Source of the DNA: Nitrobacter sp. Nb-311A
Lineage (GTDB): Bacteria; Pseudomonadota; Alphaproteobacteria; Rhizobiales; Xanthobacteraceae
Reading direction: 5' to 3'
NCBI RefSeq assembly: GCF_000152905.1
Contig: NZ_CH672419.1
Coordinates: 156,682-220,681, forward strand
Length of the DNA: 64,000 nucleotides
Shown here: positions 53,673-60,780 of the stretch, piece by piece
Position numbering within the stretch: position 1 is the stretch's first letter
Layout: every line of letters begins with the position of its first letter
Translations under genes and position numbers: made by a program
Notes under the pieces: model-generated
Database searches by the model: none
Seen by the model: the letters and a program-made list of their open reading frames with translations, nothing else
What the model was told of the DNA's origin: nothing

Positions 53673-53935
53673 CAACATTCGTCGAATCGCGGCCCTACGC
53701 CGATCCGGAAGCCGCCGCACGCAAGCTGATGGAGATTGCCTATTCGGTCGAGCCGGTTCAGGACGGCCGCATTCACATCGAGAAGGTCAACTGGCCATTC
53801 TTGCACGATCTCCATGGATCACCGGCTGAATATCGAGCCGGAATTGACCGCGCCATTGAAAACGGCTGGTTTTGGATGCACGAAAGCGGCACCTATGTCC
53901 GCCTGACGCAAACCGGGACAGACCTGTTTGCATGA
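53669..53935 (+). CDS. Small hypothetical protein coupled to SRAP
   Basis: This 88-residue product starts within the SRAP stop (ATGA at 53669-53672). It contains [33 protein letters not shown] and a helix-turn-like end [30 protein letters not shown], which resembles a winged-helix wing. Similar small genes occur beside SRAP in related bacteria, from memory. Function unknown; a partner in abasic-site handling is possible. Confidence 0.65.
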   Translation: MTTFVESRPYADPEAAARKLMEIAYSVEPVQDGRIHIEKVNWPFLHDLHGSPAEYRAGIDRAIENGWFWMHESGTYVRLTQTGTDLFA

Positions 53936-53941
53936 ATGCCG

Positions 53942-54229
53942 TTAGCGCTTGCGCTTGGCCGGTTTTGCGCGTCGATTATACGGCGAGCGGTTTGTCGGCC
54001 CGAGCGAAATCCCTTCGCGCTGGGCTTTGCTGCGGATCGCGGCTTGCGGCCGTTCAAGCTTCAGGCTGATCACGCCCGTCGGCGTATTGGCTTTTGCCAG
54101 CTTGCGAAGTTCGCGCACGTCCTGATCTGACCATCGCTCGCGGGAGCGCCGCTTATAGATCGGGTTCGCTTTGCGCGGTCCTTTCTTGCCGATCGGCGAT
54201 CCTGGACGTTTCCAATCTGGTCGCGCCAT
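53942..54229 (-). CDS. SANT/Myb-like small DNA-binding protein
   Basis: This 95-residue strongly basic protein starts at ATG 54229 (MARPDWKRPGSPIG). The core RWSDQDVRELRKLAKANTPTGVISLKLERPQAAIRSKAQREGISL has the tryptophan and the three-helix spacing of SANT/Myb or GcrA-like domains. Basic tails flank it (KKGPRKANPIYKRRSRER and RRAKPAKRKR). Small proteins of this type are common in rhizobial genomes. It is convergent with the SRAP operon and divergent from the ligase gene, which it may regulate. Confidence 0.7.
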   Translation of the reverse strand: MARPDWKRPGSPIGKKGPRKANPIYKRRSRERWSDQDVRELRKLAKANTPTGVISLKLERPQAAIRSKAQREGISLGPTNRSPYNRRAKPAKRKR

Positions 54230-54309
54230 GTGCTTCTCCTTTGTTTCAAAGATGAACGGCGAAACGATTAGTTCAGTTCCACGATGGGAACGAAAGAACA
54301 TGGCCGGCT

Positions 54310-55261
54310 TTGAATCGACTTGCACAGGAGCTCCGACCTGCCGTGCCCGCGCGCCCCAAGCAAGCCATTGGCTCCCAGGCAAACTTTCCGGGCTTCATCC
54401 CGCCGGCACTGGCTTCGCCTATCGAGCGCGTGCCTAAGGGCAAACGATGGATTCACGAGATCAAGTTCGACGGCTATCGCGTCCAAGTGCATCTCGTTGA
54501 AAAGAATGTGAAGGTTTTCACCAGGCGCGGTAATGATTGGACCAAGCGCTTCCGGAAGATTGCTGACGACGCTTCGCGTATCCCGGCCGTGACTGCGATC
54601 ATAGACGGCGAAGTCGTGGTGCCCGCAGAAGACGGCACCACGGACTTTTCAGTTCTGCAAAATGAACTCCGCGGCCGATCACGAAACATCGTGCTGGTGG
54701 CATTTGATCTGCTCTACCTCGATGGCCATGACCTGCGAAGTTTGCCGCTGCATCAGCGGAAGGATGCACTGAAAGCACTAGTCGGCGGCACCGCTGTTCA
54801 GTTCAGCGAGAGCTTTACTATCGACGGTCGCGAGATGTTCGATCACGCCTGTAAAGTCGGCCTCGAGGGCGTCGTTTCAAAGGTTGCCGACGGCACCTAT
54901 CCAACCGGTGAGCGCAGCCGCAATTGGGTCAAGAAAACCTGTGCCCAGCGCGAGACATTGGTGATTGCTGGATTTGCTGAGAAGGACAACAAATGGGACG
55001 GCCTCCATCTCGCAAGGCGTAAGGGGGGATGCTTTGCTCTACGCCGGCAAGGTCGATCACGGTTTCGACAAGGCTTCAATTGCTGATCTGCGTAAGCGCC
55101 TCACGCCATTAGTTCGGAAGACGCAGCCTTACACCAAGAGAATTGCCCACAAAGGCGTGTGGGTTGAGCCTGAGTGGCTTGCCGAAATCGAATACCGGGC
55201 AAAGTCGGCGGAAGGCAAAGTTCGGCACCCTTTCTTTCGGGGTCTCAGAGAAGAGCTCTGA
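54310..55261 (+). pseudogene. Frameshifted ATP-dependent DNA ligase
   Basis: The gene encodes a LigD-type ligase domain of about 317 residues, split by a frameshift. The first frame starts at TTG 54310 and has the nucleotidyl lysine in HEIKFDGYRVQ, then TRRGNDWTKRF, DGEVVVPAEDG, FDLLYLDGHDL, EGVVSK and NWVKK. At 55023-55028 there are six G; five would keep the frame, and the OB-fold part continues in the next frame as GDALLYAGKVDHGFD to the stop at 55261. As written the product ends at 55086 and lacks most of the OB fold. It may be a true mutation, a sequencing error in the run, or slippage-controlled. It is divergent from the SANT-like gene. Confidence 0.88.
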
Positions 55262-55390
55262 AGAGTGAAGCGGAATTGAACCCTGTCGGCAGCCCGAGAA
55301 AGCAATGGCCACGATTGGGGGAAGCTGGCGACGGATCGGTAGCCCGTCGGCAAAACGGGGCGACCAATCCGCCGGGTTGAATACCTCGAT

Positions 55391-55597
55391 CTAGCCCCCT
55401 GGCCGGCGCTCAAGGCTCAGGCTGGTTTCAAGACCCAGGCCCCGCTCGAGGGCGGCGATCTTGGCATCTAGATCAGCCAGCCAGTCTTTGTCAGGGATCA
55501 TACCTGATTTGCCATGTCTGGCCTTCGACACAACCAAAGCTTCTTTCAGCCGGCGTAGACTTTGAAGTTCGAATGCTTTTGGTAGGCTCCCAACCAT
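55391..55597 (-). CDS. Small hypothetical protein
   Basis: From ATG 55597 (MVGSLPKAFELQSLRRLKEALVV) the product has 68 residues; the frame opens at 55612, where an alternative ATG overlaps the previous gene's stop (ATGA). It is mainly helical, with KDWLADLDAKIAALERGLGLE as a likely coiled coil. It follows the gene at 55609-55935 on the same strand. No family recognised. Confidence 0.55.
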   Translation of the reverse strand: MVGSLPKAFELQSLRRLKEALVVSKARHGKSGMIPDKDWLADLDAKIAALERGLGLETSLSLERRPGG

Positions 55598-55608
55598 GGC
55601 GTCCTCCT

Positions 55609-55935
55609 TCATGCCGCTTCTGAGATTCGCGAGGTCGATTGACGCCGAGCTGGCTTCCCGCCGGGTGGCCGCGGACCATAATTGAGGGCGGACAAAGCTT
55701 CCAGGATGTCATCAATCGACACGGGTTGGCGCTGGCCCGGAATTGCCCTCAGCGACGGGCAGGATGTAACAGCGGCGGCGTCCGAGGCCCATGACGCCAA
55801 GATCGCTCTCTTCTCGGCTAGGGTCAGTTCTTCGTCCGCCAGGACGTCGCGGGGGTGGTCGTAGACCGACCCGGGATGAAGGATTGCGTTGAGGTCGTAA
55901 ACGTTGTCGTCAATTACACGGCCGCAATTGGTCAT
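55609..55935 (-). CDS. Conserved rhizobial hypothetical protein
   Basis: This 108-residue protein has the recognisable core YDLNAILHPGSVYDHPRDVLADEELTLAEKRAILASWASDAAAV, followed by PVSIDDILEALSAL. The same pattern is seen in many rhizobial genomes, where it has no known function. The stop overlaps the next gene's possible start. An AT-rich promoter-like stretch (ACAAAAATATTAGG) lies near 55970. As cargo it is probably host-derived. Confidence 0.7.
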   Translation of the reverse strand: MTNCGRVIDDNVYDLNAILHPGSVYDHPRDVLADEELTLAEKRAILASWASDAAAVTSCPSLRAIPGQRQPVSIDDILEALSALNYGPRPPGGKPARRQSTSRISEAA

Positions 55936-55999
55936 GTTGTCCTCCTATCTCCTTTCGTTTTGGACGACAAAAATATTAGGAAGACGGTGCCAGTCGTCA

Positions 56000-56113
56000 A
56001 GAATTACAGGGCAGAACTTTTCTAAAGGTCCATCTGGCCGGCAGGAATTTTGCCGGTCTTGCTAATCCCCGTTCCCGAAAGGCCCGCTGCCCCGAGCTGC
56101 GGCAGGCCTTTTT
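56000..56113 (+). ncRNA. Candidate small RNA ending in a terminator
   Basis: No plus-strand gene precedes this region for more than 700 bases, yet two hairpins are followed by a T run. CCGGCA at about 56038 pairs with TGCCGG at about 56051, and GGCCCGCTGC at 56081-56090 pairs with GCGGCAGGCC at 56099-56108 (one mismatch, one G-T pair), then TTTTT. This looks like the 3' end of an independent small transcript. The 5' end and promoter are not identified, so the start given is approximate. Confidence 0.35.
56081..56113 (+). terminator. Rho-independent terminator without an upstream gene
   Basis: A 10-bp GC-rich stem with one mismatch (56081-56090 with 56099-56108) is followed by CTTTTTG on the plus strand. 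The minus strand lacks a T run. It precedes a small-gene cluster and follows no plus-strand coding sequence. Confidence 0.55.
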
Positions 56114-56215
56114 GCATGCCCCATCTCGCGGCGCTCCGGCTCGCGTTTTCGCCAGGGGCTGGGTTCACGACGTGATAATCATAACGAGCCTTGTATACCT
56201 GATGGATGGCAGGTG

Positions 56216-56293
56216 ATGGATACGATCATCTTGTTGGTTGCCGCCTCTCTCCTGATGGCCGTCGTCGTCATGATCGACATTTGGTATTCGTGA
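56216..56293 (+). CDS. Possible 25-residue membrane microprotein
   Basis: ATG at 56216 opens a frame of 25 codons, starting MDTIILLVAASLLMAVVVMI and ending DIWYS. It is almost entirely one hydrophobic helix with an acidic residue at each end. AGGTG lies directly upstream, too close for a standard ribosome-binding site; GGATGG is further up. Single-helix peptides like this occur as regulators or type I toxins, and a terminator-bearing transcript lies just upstream. Coding status is uncertain. Confidence 0.35.
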   Translation: MDTIILLVAASLLMAVVVMIDIWYS

Positions 56294-56461
56294 AGGAGCG
56301 TCATGAATCCATCAAGGAACACCAGAGCCGACTCTCGGTGTGTGGCAACGGCGGTACGTTAACCCTAGCTCTACGGGGAGAAGCAAAATGTAAGATCATC
56401 CTTGTTGGCCGCACTCTGCCCAACTAGCATTCTGAGCCATGCTTGGCTGAAGGAGTGCGCG

Positions 56462-56773
56462 ATGAGAAGGTGGTGGGCCCTAGGGGTAGCGGTAGTTATG
56501 GCGATCGGAATGGGCGCGCCAGTCAACGCGGCTCCGATGGATAAAACGCTGAAGGCTTGCGGTAATTCAAAGGGCTGCGGATTTTCCAAGCTCGACAACG
56601 GAGACGTAGTTGGGTGCTCCCCGAAGAGCAAAGGCGGGAATGGCCGATGCTTTTATTGCAATTCAAGTACGAAGGATTGCTTTCAAGTGAGGCGGATACC
56701 AAACGGAAAGTGGAAACGAATCCCTGGTGACGTGCTCTCTAACCTGCCAAAGCGAACACCGGTCTCGCGTTGA
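56462..56773 (+). CDS. Small secreted cysteine-rich protein
   Basis: From ATG 56462 the product has 103 residues. A signal peptide (MRRWWALGVAVVMAIGM, cleavage near VNAAP) precedes a basic mature part with six cysteines: ACGNSKGC, GCSPKSKGG, RCFYCN and DCFQV. Three disulfides are possible after export. The spacing is not one I recognise. It is monocistronic in a cluster of small genes. A role as secreted effector, inhibitor or bacteriocin-like factor is possible but not shown. Confidence 0.6.
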   Translation: MRRWWALGVAVVMAIGMGAPVNAAPMDKTLKACGNSKGCGFSKLDNGDVVGCSPKSKGGNGRCFYCNSSTKDCFQVRRIPNGKWKRIPGDVLSNLPKRTPVSR

Positions 56774-56823
56774 AATGCTTGGCATCATTATAGCCTCTAT
56801 AGCAAGTGTAAAACCCACGCTAA

Positions 56824-56994
56824 ATGACATCTCACGACGAACTGCTCCTCAAGACTTTGAAGACCATTCAGGCCAAGCTCAATGACACGTCCAAAGACCT
56901 GTCTGAGGTTAAGGTCGATATACGTGGACTGAAGGGCCACGTGGCTGCGTGCATCGACAGAGTGGAACGTAGGCTCGATGCGAAAGAAGGATGA
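56824..56994 (+). CDS. Small coiled-coil protein
   Basis: ATG at 56824 opens a 56-residue frame with the composition of a real small protein: MTSHDELLLKTLKTIQAKLN, then a segment with DTSKDLSEVKVDIRGLKGH and an end RVERRLDAKEG. Leu, Ile and Val recur at heptad spacing, so a dimeric coiled coil is likely. No clear ribosome-binding sequence precedes it. The gap it fills (56774-57109) holds nothing else I can support. Confidence 0.5.
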   Translation: MTSHDELLLKTLKTIQAKLNDTSKDLSEVKVDIRGLKGHVAACIDRVERRLDAKEG

Positions 56995-57127
56995 GCGTCG
57001 GGTCACATACGCCCCATCCACGCGCTCTGACGTCGGCCTGTGACAAAGCCCTTGCCGTGGCGCAAGTCCCCGATGACGCTCTGGCTCACCTGAACCATCG
57101 CCGGACAATGTGATCTGGAAAGTGCTG

Positions 57128-57631
57128 ATGAAGTTCTCCGATTGGACAACCAGCGTCGACGGCTTCGTGTCAGTCGAAGCCAGCACTTGCGACAGGCTTC
57201 TCAGCGACGCGGAAATGTCTCCGCGCAGGCGATCACACCTTCTTCTCCACGAAAGTCATGCCGACCCAACGCAACGGCTGCTCGTTGCTTTCGAACAAAG
57301 CACCTATATCCAACCCCATCGCCATCCAGAGCAATGGGAAATGATAATTCCAATGCGGGGGGTGCTCGCCTTGCTGTTGTTCTCCGATAACGGCCATGTC
57401 GCTGACAGAATCGAACTCACCGCAGGATCGATCCCGATATCGCAGATCACCGTGGGAGCATGGCACACGGTCGTCGCCCTGACGCCTTCGGCGCTCATGC
57501 TCGAGATCAAACCGGGGCCATACCGAGTTGCGGAGTTTCTTGAACTATTCCCTCCCGAGAATTCCCCAGACGCGAGACGAGCTGCGGAATGGCTAACCTC
57601 CGCGAAGGCAGGAGATTACTGGCAACTTTGA
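57128..57631 (+). CDS. WbuC-like cupin metalloprotein
   Basis: This 167-residue protein (ATG at 57128; an upstream GTG at 57110 would add six residues) resembles the WbuC cupin family. It shows the metal-site motif STYIQPHRHPEQWEMIIPMRG, the strand GVLALLLFSDNG and the second motif area VGAWHTVVALTPSALMLEIKPGPY. It ends FFPPE-like with LELFPPENSPDARRAAEWL. WbuC proteins are usually found in O-antigen clusters; here the neighbour is a tail fibre gene transcribed towards it, 10 bases away. The substrate is unknown. Confidence 0.82.
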   Translation: MKFSDWTTSVDGFVSVEASTCDRLLSDAEMSPRRRSHLLLHESHADPTQRLLVAFEQSTYIQPHRHPEQWEMIIPMRGVLALLLFSDNGHVADRIELTAGSIPISQITVGAWHTVVALTPSALMLEIKPGPYRVAEFLELFPPENSPDARRAAEWLTSAKAGDYWQL

Positions 57632-57641
57632 CTTGCGGACG

Positions 57642-59537
57642 CTAAACGGCGTTCCCAATAGCGTTCATCCAATTTGATCCGTTCCACCAAATTGGAATGC
57701 CTAAGGACGCGTCGTATATTTGCGTCCCAACCGGAACCCCGGTCGGCCTCGTGCTGGTCACGCGACATATGACCGGAGCCTTGAAATCCCAACAGCCGTC
57801 ATTATTGAGAACACTGACGTCCGGGTCGCTGCCAGCTGAATTCCGCATCGTAAGCGTAACATCACCCGTTCCGTTCTCAATCAACATCGTCGGAAATGAG
57901 TTAGTAACCATCGGCTCATGCTTGAACCAATGAGCAGCTTGTGTGGTCACTGACCCAACTGAATAGTTCACCGCCCCCGTTAGATAGTTCACCAGGTACG
58001 GTGTGTGGCGCGGGGTGCCGTCGCTTGAAAAAGCGGCGATTGCGTAGTGATACATATCGTCAAACGCGACATCGCCGACCTTGGCCTGCCCCATCCCGAC
58101 CTGCCAGATCGGATGGCCTAGATGCGCGTAGAATATACTCGTTCGCAGGTTATCGCTTGCCGTCCTAGACGGATCGCCAACATCCGCATACTGTCCCGCA
58201 TTATCGAGCCAGATATAGGGATGCCAATTGGCTGAGATTCCAAAACCGTTGCCGTCATGTTGGCCGACCGGATCGGTTTGCTTGGTGTAATAGAACAGTC
58301 GCTCTTGCCAGCCTTCCTTCGCTGGCGGGAATGCGGAATAGCTCGCACCGAGCCCGCGATCCTCCACCATCATGTCGTTGTCGACGCCGCTGAAATCCGG
58401 GTGCGTCGATACATCCGTCTTCACATAGCCGTAGCAGATCGGCCACGGGACTTCGACCACGCCGCCGCCGTCAACGTCGCAGAGCGTGATCGCTGCCTGC
58501 AGCACGGTCTTGTTCTCTGCGTTCGTGTTATCTGTCGAAGCGCCGAACCACATCACCGAATAGCGGCCTTTTGAGTGCGCGCGCACCCAAGCGCCTGTAT
58601 CAGCGTCAGTGTCGTCGGCTTTGATGTAGACGCCTTCGCCCGTGTCGCTTGAGATGTATGTGGAGTAGTCGCCGGAGCGAAACACAAACCCGCCTTCGCG
58701 CCCTTCCTCGGTGGGGAATATGAATGACGTCGAGCTCGTGTTAAGCGCCTTCAGAGCAGTTCTGGTCGCCACCTTAACGCTCGCCGCGCTAGGGTTGTAA
58801 AGCTGCCAGTCGGCACCGTCGTAAACCTTCAACGCGCTCTCACTCGTGCTCCAATAGAGCGCACCAGTGAGCAAGGCGTCGCCATCGTTATCGAGCATCG
58901 GATCGGCAGATTTCGCTCCGAGATACCGATCTTCAAAGCTGTCGAACGACTCTGCGGCCGCTGTCGCAGATGCCGCAGCAGCGGTCGCATGGGTGGTCGC
59001 CGTGGTCGCACTACCCGAAGCAGCCGTCGCGCTGTTCGAAGCCGCAGTAGCTGAGTCGGCCGCATTGCTGGCCTGAGTCGTGGCGGTCGTCGCGCTACCG
59101 GCCGCAGCCGTTTCAGAAGCCGCAGCCGCGGTAGCTGACGCCGCAGCGTTGGTCGCCTGCTCGCCGAAGTCGACGATCAGGTCCCACTTGCTTTCGTCGA
59201 AGCCATCGGTCGAGGTGTGCGCTACGTTGGCAGTATAGAACGCATCTGCGTAAAAAACCGTGCTTTCCGTCGTGTAATCGATGCCTGGCTCCCAAGTAGT
59301 CGGGAGCGAGAATCCAATGTCGAACGTCGCATCCAATTGATTGACGCCGACGCTGCCATTGGCCAGTCGGCCATCGGCGCGGATTGACGTCTTCAGGAAG
59401 TCGACGACCTCGCCAATCGACGTAACGACCGCGTTCAGATCAATGTTGACCTGGTTGCCAGGTAACGGCCGCGTCGGGTTGCTGACCTGGTAACTTTGAA
59501 AATCGTACTGACGAGTGTATTTTGTCGGATAGGGCAT
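57642..59537 (-). CDS. Orphan phage tail fibre/tailspike protein
   Basis: From ATG 59537 (MPYPTKYTRQYDFQSYQVSN) the product has 631 residues. The N-terminal segment with NPTRPLPGNQVNIDLNAVVTSIGEVVDFL is the head-binding part of podovirus-type fibres. Residues about 130-205 are a repeated Ala/Ser/Thr-rich coiled-coil region (ATAAAASETAAAGSATTATT and similar). ALYWSTSESALKVYDGADWQLY is a tail-fibre motif, and the C-terminal part resembles a beta-helix or lectin-like receptor-binding region ending IPIWWNGSNWMNAIG. No other tail gene is present. It may modify the host range of a helper phage, which is inference. Confidence 0.88.
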   Translation of the reverse strand: MPYPTKYTRQYDFQSYQVSNPTRPLPGNQVNIDLNAVVTSIGEVVDFLKTSIRADGRLANGSVGVNQLDATFDIGFSLPTTWEPGIDYTTESTVFYADAFYTANVAHTSTDGFDESKWDLIVDFGEQATNAAASATAAAASETAAAGSATTATTQASNAADSATAASNSATAASGSATTATTHATAAAASATAAAESFDSFEDRYLGAKSADPMLDNDGDALLTGALYWSTSESALKVYDGADWQLYNPSAASVKVATRTALKALNTSSTSFIFPTEEGREGGFVFRSGDYSTYISSDTGEGVYIKADDTDADTGAWVRAHSKGRYSVMWFGASTDNTNAENKTVLQAAITLCDVDGGGVVEVPWPICYGYVKTDVSTHPDFSGVDNDMMVEDRGLGASYSAFPPAKEGWQERLFYYTKQTDPVGQHDGNGFGISANWHPYIWLDNAGQYADVGDPSRTASDNLRTSIFYAHLGHPIWQVGMGQAKVGDVAFDDMYHYAIAAFSSDGTPRHTPYLVNYLTGAVNYSVGSVTTQAAHWFKHEPMVTNSFPTMLIENGTGDVTLTMRNSAGSDPDVSVLNNDGCWDFKAPVICRVTSTRPTGVPVGTQIYDASLGIPIWWNGSNWMNAIGNAV

Positions 59538-60209
59538 GCCGGCGACACTTTCGGAGCCGCGTTTAGCGCGGTGCTGCCGGCGGAGCAGCTGTGTCACCCA
59601 ATCGCTATACTATCATGAATGAGGAGAGTTGGAAGCGTATTATGCTCTGAGCATTCGCGCGTAAGACGTTCTACGGCTCGTTCGTCTCTTCCAATCTTGC
59701 TCAAGCAACAGCGGCTTTGCCTCGTCCTGACCCGAGGGATTCTGAAACTAAAAAATTAGCGCCGGGGCGTTCCGACGTTTGGCGGCGAGGCGGCCGACCC
59801 CCCACCAGGGGTGCCCCACCCGCCTGCCCCGCCCATCGATGGCCGCGACGCACGGCGCACGGCGCACGGCTAAGCGCTCGTGTTGACTTTGTCGCACTCC
59901 TGCAGCGTGCAAAATAATTTTCAGCAGCAATAGCGCCCAGCGCTCAAGGCGCTACGTGTTGACTTCTGCCTGCAACAGCAAATTCACAGCGATGCGCCTC
60001 TTGCGCTTCTGATTTTTTGGCGCATCATCACGGCGGGTCGAAAGCCCATTGATCTAAGCCGAATGTCGTTACCGGTCAGTCGGCGATCATAATTTCTAGT
60101 CCGGGGGCCGCGCGCGCATGTCCAAGGCGCGAGCCTAAAGGCGTGCGGGGCTGCTCTTAGATGCGGTCATTTCGCCCCCGGATGCAATTTGCTCGAAAGG
60201 CAAACATCT
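59538..60209. other. Gene-free region upstream of the tail fibre gene
   Basis: This 672-base gap contains the leftward tail fibre promoter. CGCACGG is repeated three times in tandem at 59849-59869. GTGTTGACTT occurs twice, near 59880 and 59957, each followed by similar spaced words (CTGCA, GCAAA, TTCA), so it may be a duplicated promoter or binding site. AGCGCC...GGCGCT near 59933 can form a hairpin. No credible gene was found on either strand. Confidence 0.45.
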
Positions 60210-60500
60210 ATGAACGCTTTGAAGAAAATCTCCGCCGATCAAATGCCCACCGATCGCGCCACCGATATCGTCGAGCGCCTTAAGGCGCGCAACGTACCGA
60301 TTGCCCTGATCATTGATGATGGTTTAGCAGTGATTCAGGCCCACGTGCCTTCCGGCCAAGCCGCCCGCATGTTGAAGCCGCTGGGCCGGAAAGCCGTTGG
60401 GCAATTCTATGCGATGCCTCGCAATATGGTGGTGATTGACGCCATCGTCTCGCTCAGCAAAGCGGAGCGCATGCTGGCGGCCGGGAGGACAACGGCCTAG
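60210..60500 (+). CDS. Hypothetical protein at the right end of the island
   Basis: This 96-residue protein starts at ATG 60210 (MNALKKISADQMPTDRATDI). AAAGG lies 10 bases upstream. The segment ERLKARNVPIALIIDDGLAVIQAHVPSGQAARMLKPLGRKAVGQFY suggests an alpha/beta fold, followed by a helical end (SLSKAERMLAAGR). No family recognised. A strong terminator follows directly, and the candidate integrase arm sites lie just beyond. Confidence 0.55.
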   Translation: MNALKKISADQMPTDRATDIVERLKARNVPIALIIDDGLAVIQAHVPSGQAARMLKPLGRKAVGQFYAMPRNMVVIDAIVSLSKAERMLAAGRTTA

Positions 60501-60509
60501 AAACCGCTG

Positions 60510-60539
60510 CACGAGGCGCCCAAAAAGCGCCTCGTGTTT
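60510..60539 (+). terminator. Rho-independent terminator at the right end of the island
   Basis: CACGAGGCGC at 60510-60519 pairs perfectly with GCGCCTCGTG at 60527-60536 around a 7-base A-rich loop, followed by TTTCCC. It ends the transcript of the gene at 60210. The T run overlaps a candidate integrase arm site. Confidence 0.7.
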
Positions 60540-60553
60540 CCCTGGTGCTTCCC
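60534..60553. promoter_or_regulatory. Candidate integrase arm sites, right end
   Basis: GTGTTTCCC at 60534-60542 and GTGCTTCCC at 60545-60553 lie 11 bp apart in the same orientation as the left-end pair at 40618 and 40629. They are about 70-80 bases inside the right attachment repeat. The arm-type role is inferred from the matching spacing at both ends. Confidence 0.5.
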
Positions 60554-60619
60554 AGGACGGGAAAATCATCTAGCGACAATCGGAGGCAATGCAGAATATG
60601 TCAGGATTTCAACCGCTTA

Positions 60620-60674
60620 ATTGGTCGGAGCGAGAGGATTTGAACCTCCGACCCCTAGTCTCCCAGACTAGTGC
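60620..60674. repeat. Right attachment site: 55-bp repeat inside tRNA-Pro
   Basis: This copy is identical to 40454-40508 and forms the 3' part of the intact tRNA-Pro gene, from the anticodon arm to just past CCA. Recombination between the two copies would remove a circle of about 20.2 kb and leave one intact tRNA. Confidence 0.93.
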
Positions 60675-60699
60675 GCTAACCGGGCTGCGCTACGCTCCG
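60622..60699 (-). tRNA. tRNA-Pro(GGG), integration target of the island
   Basis: On the minus strand a 78-base cloverleaf with encoded CCA is visible. The acceptor stem CGGAGCG pairs with CGCTCCG, the anticodon stem CTAGT/ACTAG holds loop CTGGGAG with anticodon GGG, and the T arm contains GGTTCAAATCC with discriminator A. The 5' part is host sequence and the 3' part is supplied by the island, so the gene stays functional. Confidence 0.96.
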
Positions 60700-60780
60700 A
60701 GCCGTTACGGCCCCGTTTCCATATAGCGTTTTCACGCGAAGTGATACGGATTCTTACAAAGAAAATGCATCAGGCGAAAG

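Larger units (their letters stand above)
40454..60674. mobile_element. 20.2 kb integrated element at tRNA-Pro (satellite-like genomic island)
   Basis: The element lies between 55-bp direct repeats of tRNA-Pro sequence. It has two tyrosine integrases, an AlpA-like regulator, a PrimPol-DUF3987 replication protein and about 20 accessory genes, mostly small and unknown. It lacks recognisable portal, terminase, capsid, tail assembly, relaxase or conjugation genes; the only structural phage-like gene is a tail fibre. Integrase plus AlpA plus primase is the usual core of phage satellites and similar islands, so a helper-dependent life is plausible. The base composition of parts (45-46.6 kb, 50-51 kb) looks more AT-rich than the flanks. 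Confidence 0.88.

Noticed and set aside
56303-56362. 19-codon frame with AAGGAG five bases upstream
   Set aside because: The ribosome-binding site is good, but the peptide is too short and featureless to call without translation data.
56206-56427. 73-codon frame overlapping the microprotein
   Set aside because: Composition is random-looking and it has no start signal; the hydrophobic 25-residue frame is the more plausible reading, though also uncertain.
59849-59869. Three CGCACGG units as a start of a CRISPR array
   Set aside because: The units are 7 bp with no spacers and no cas genes are in the window.
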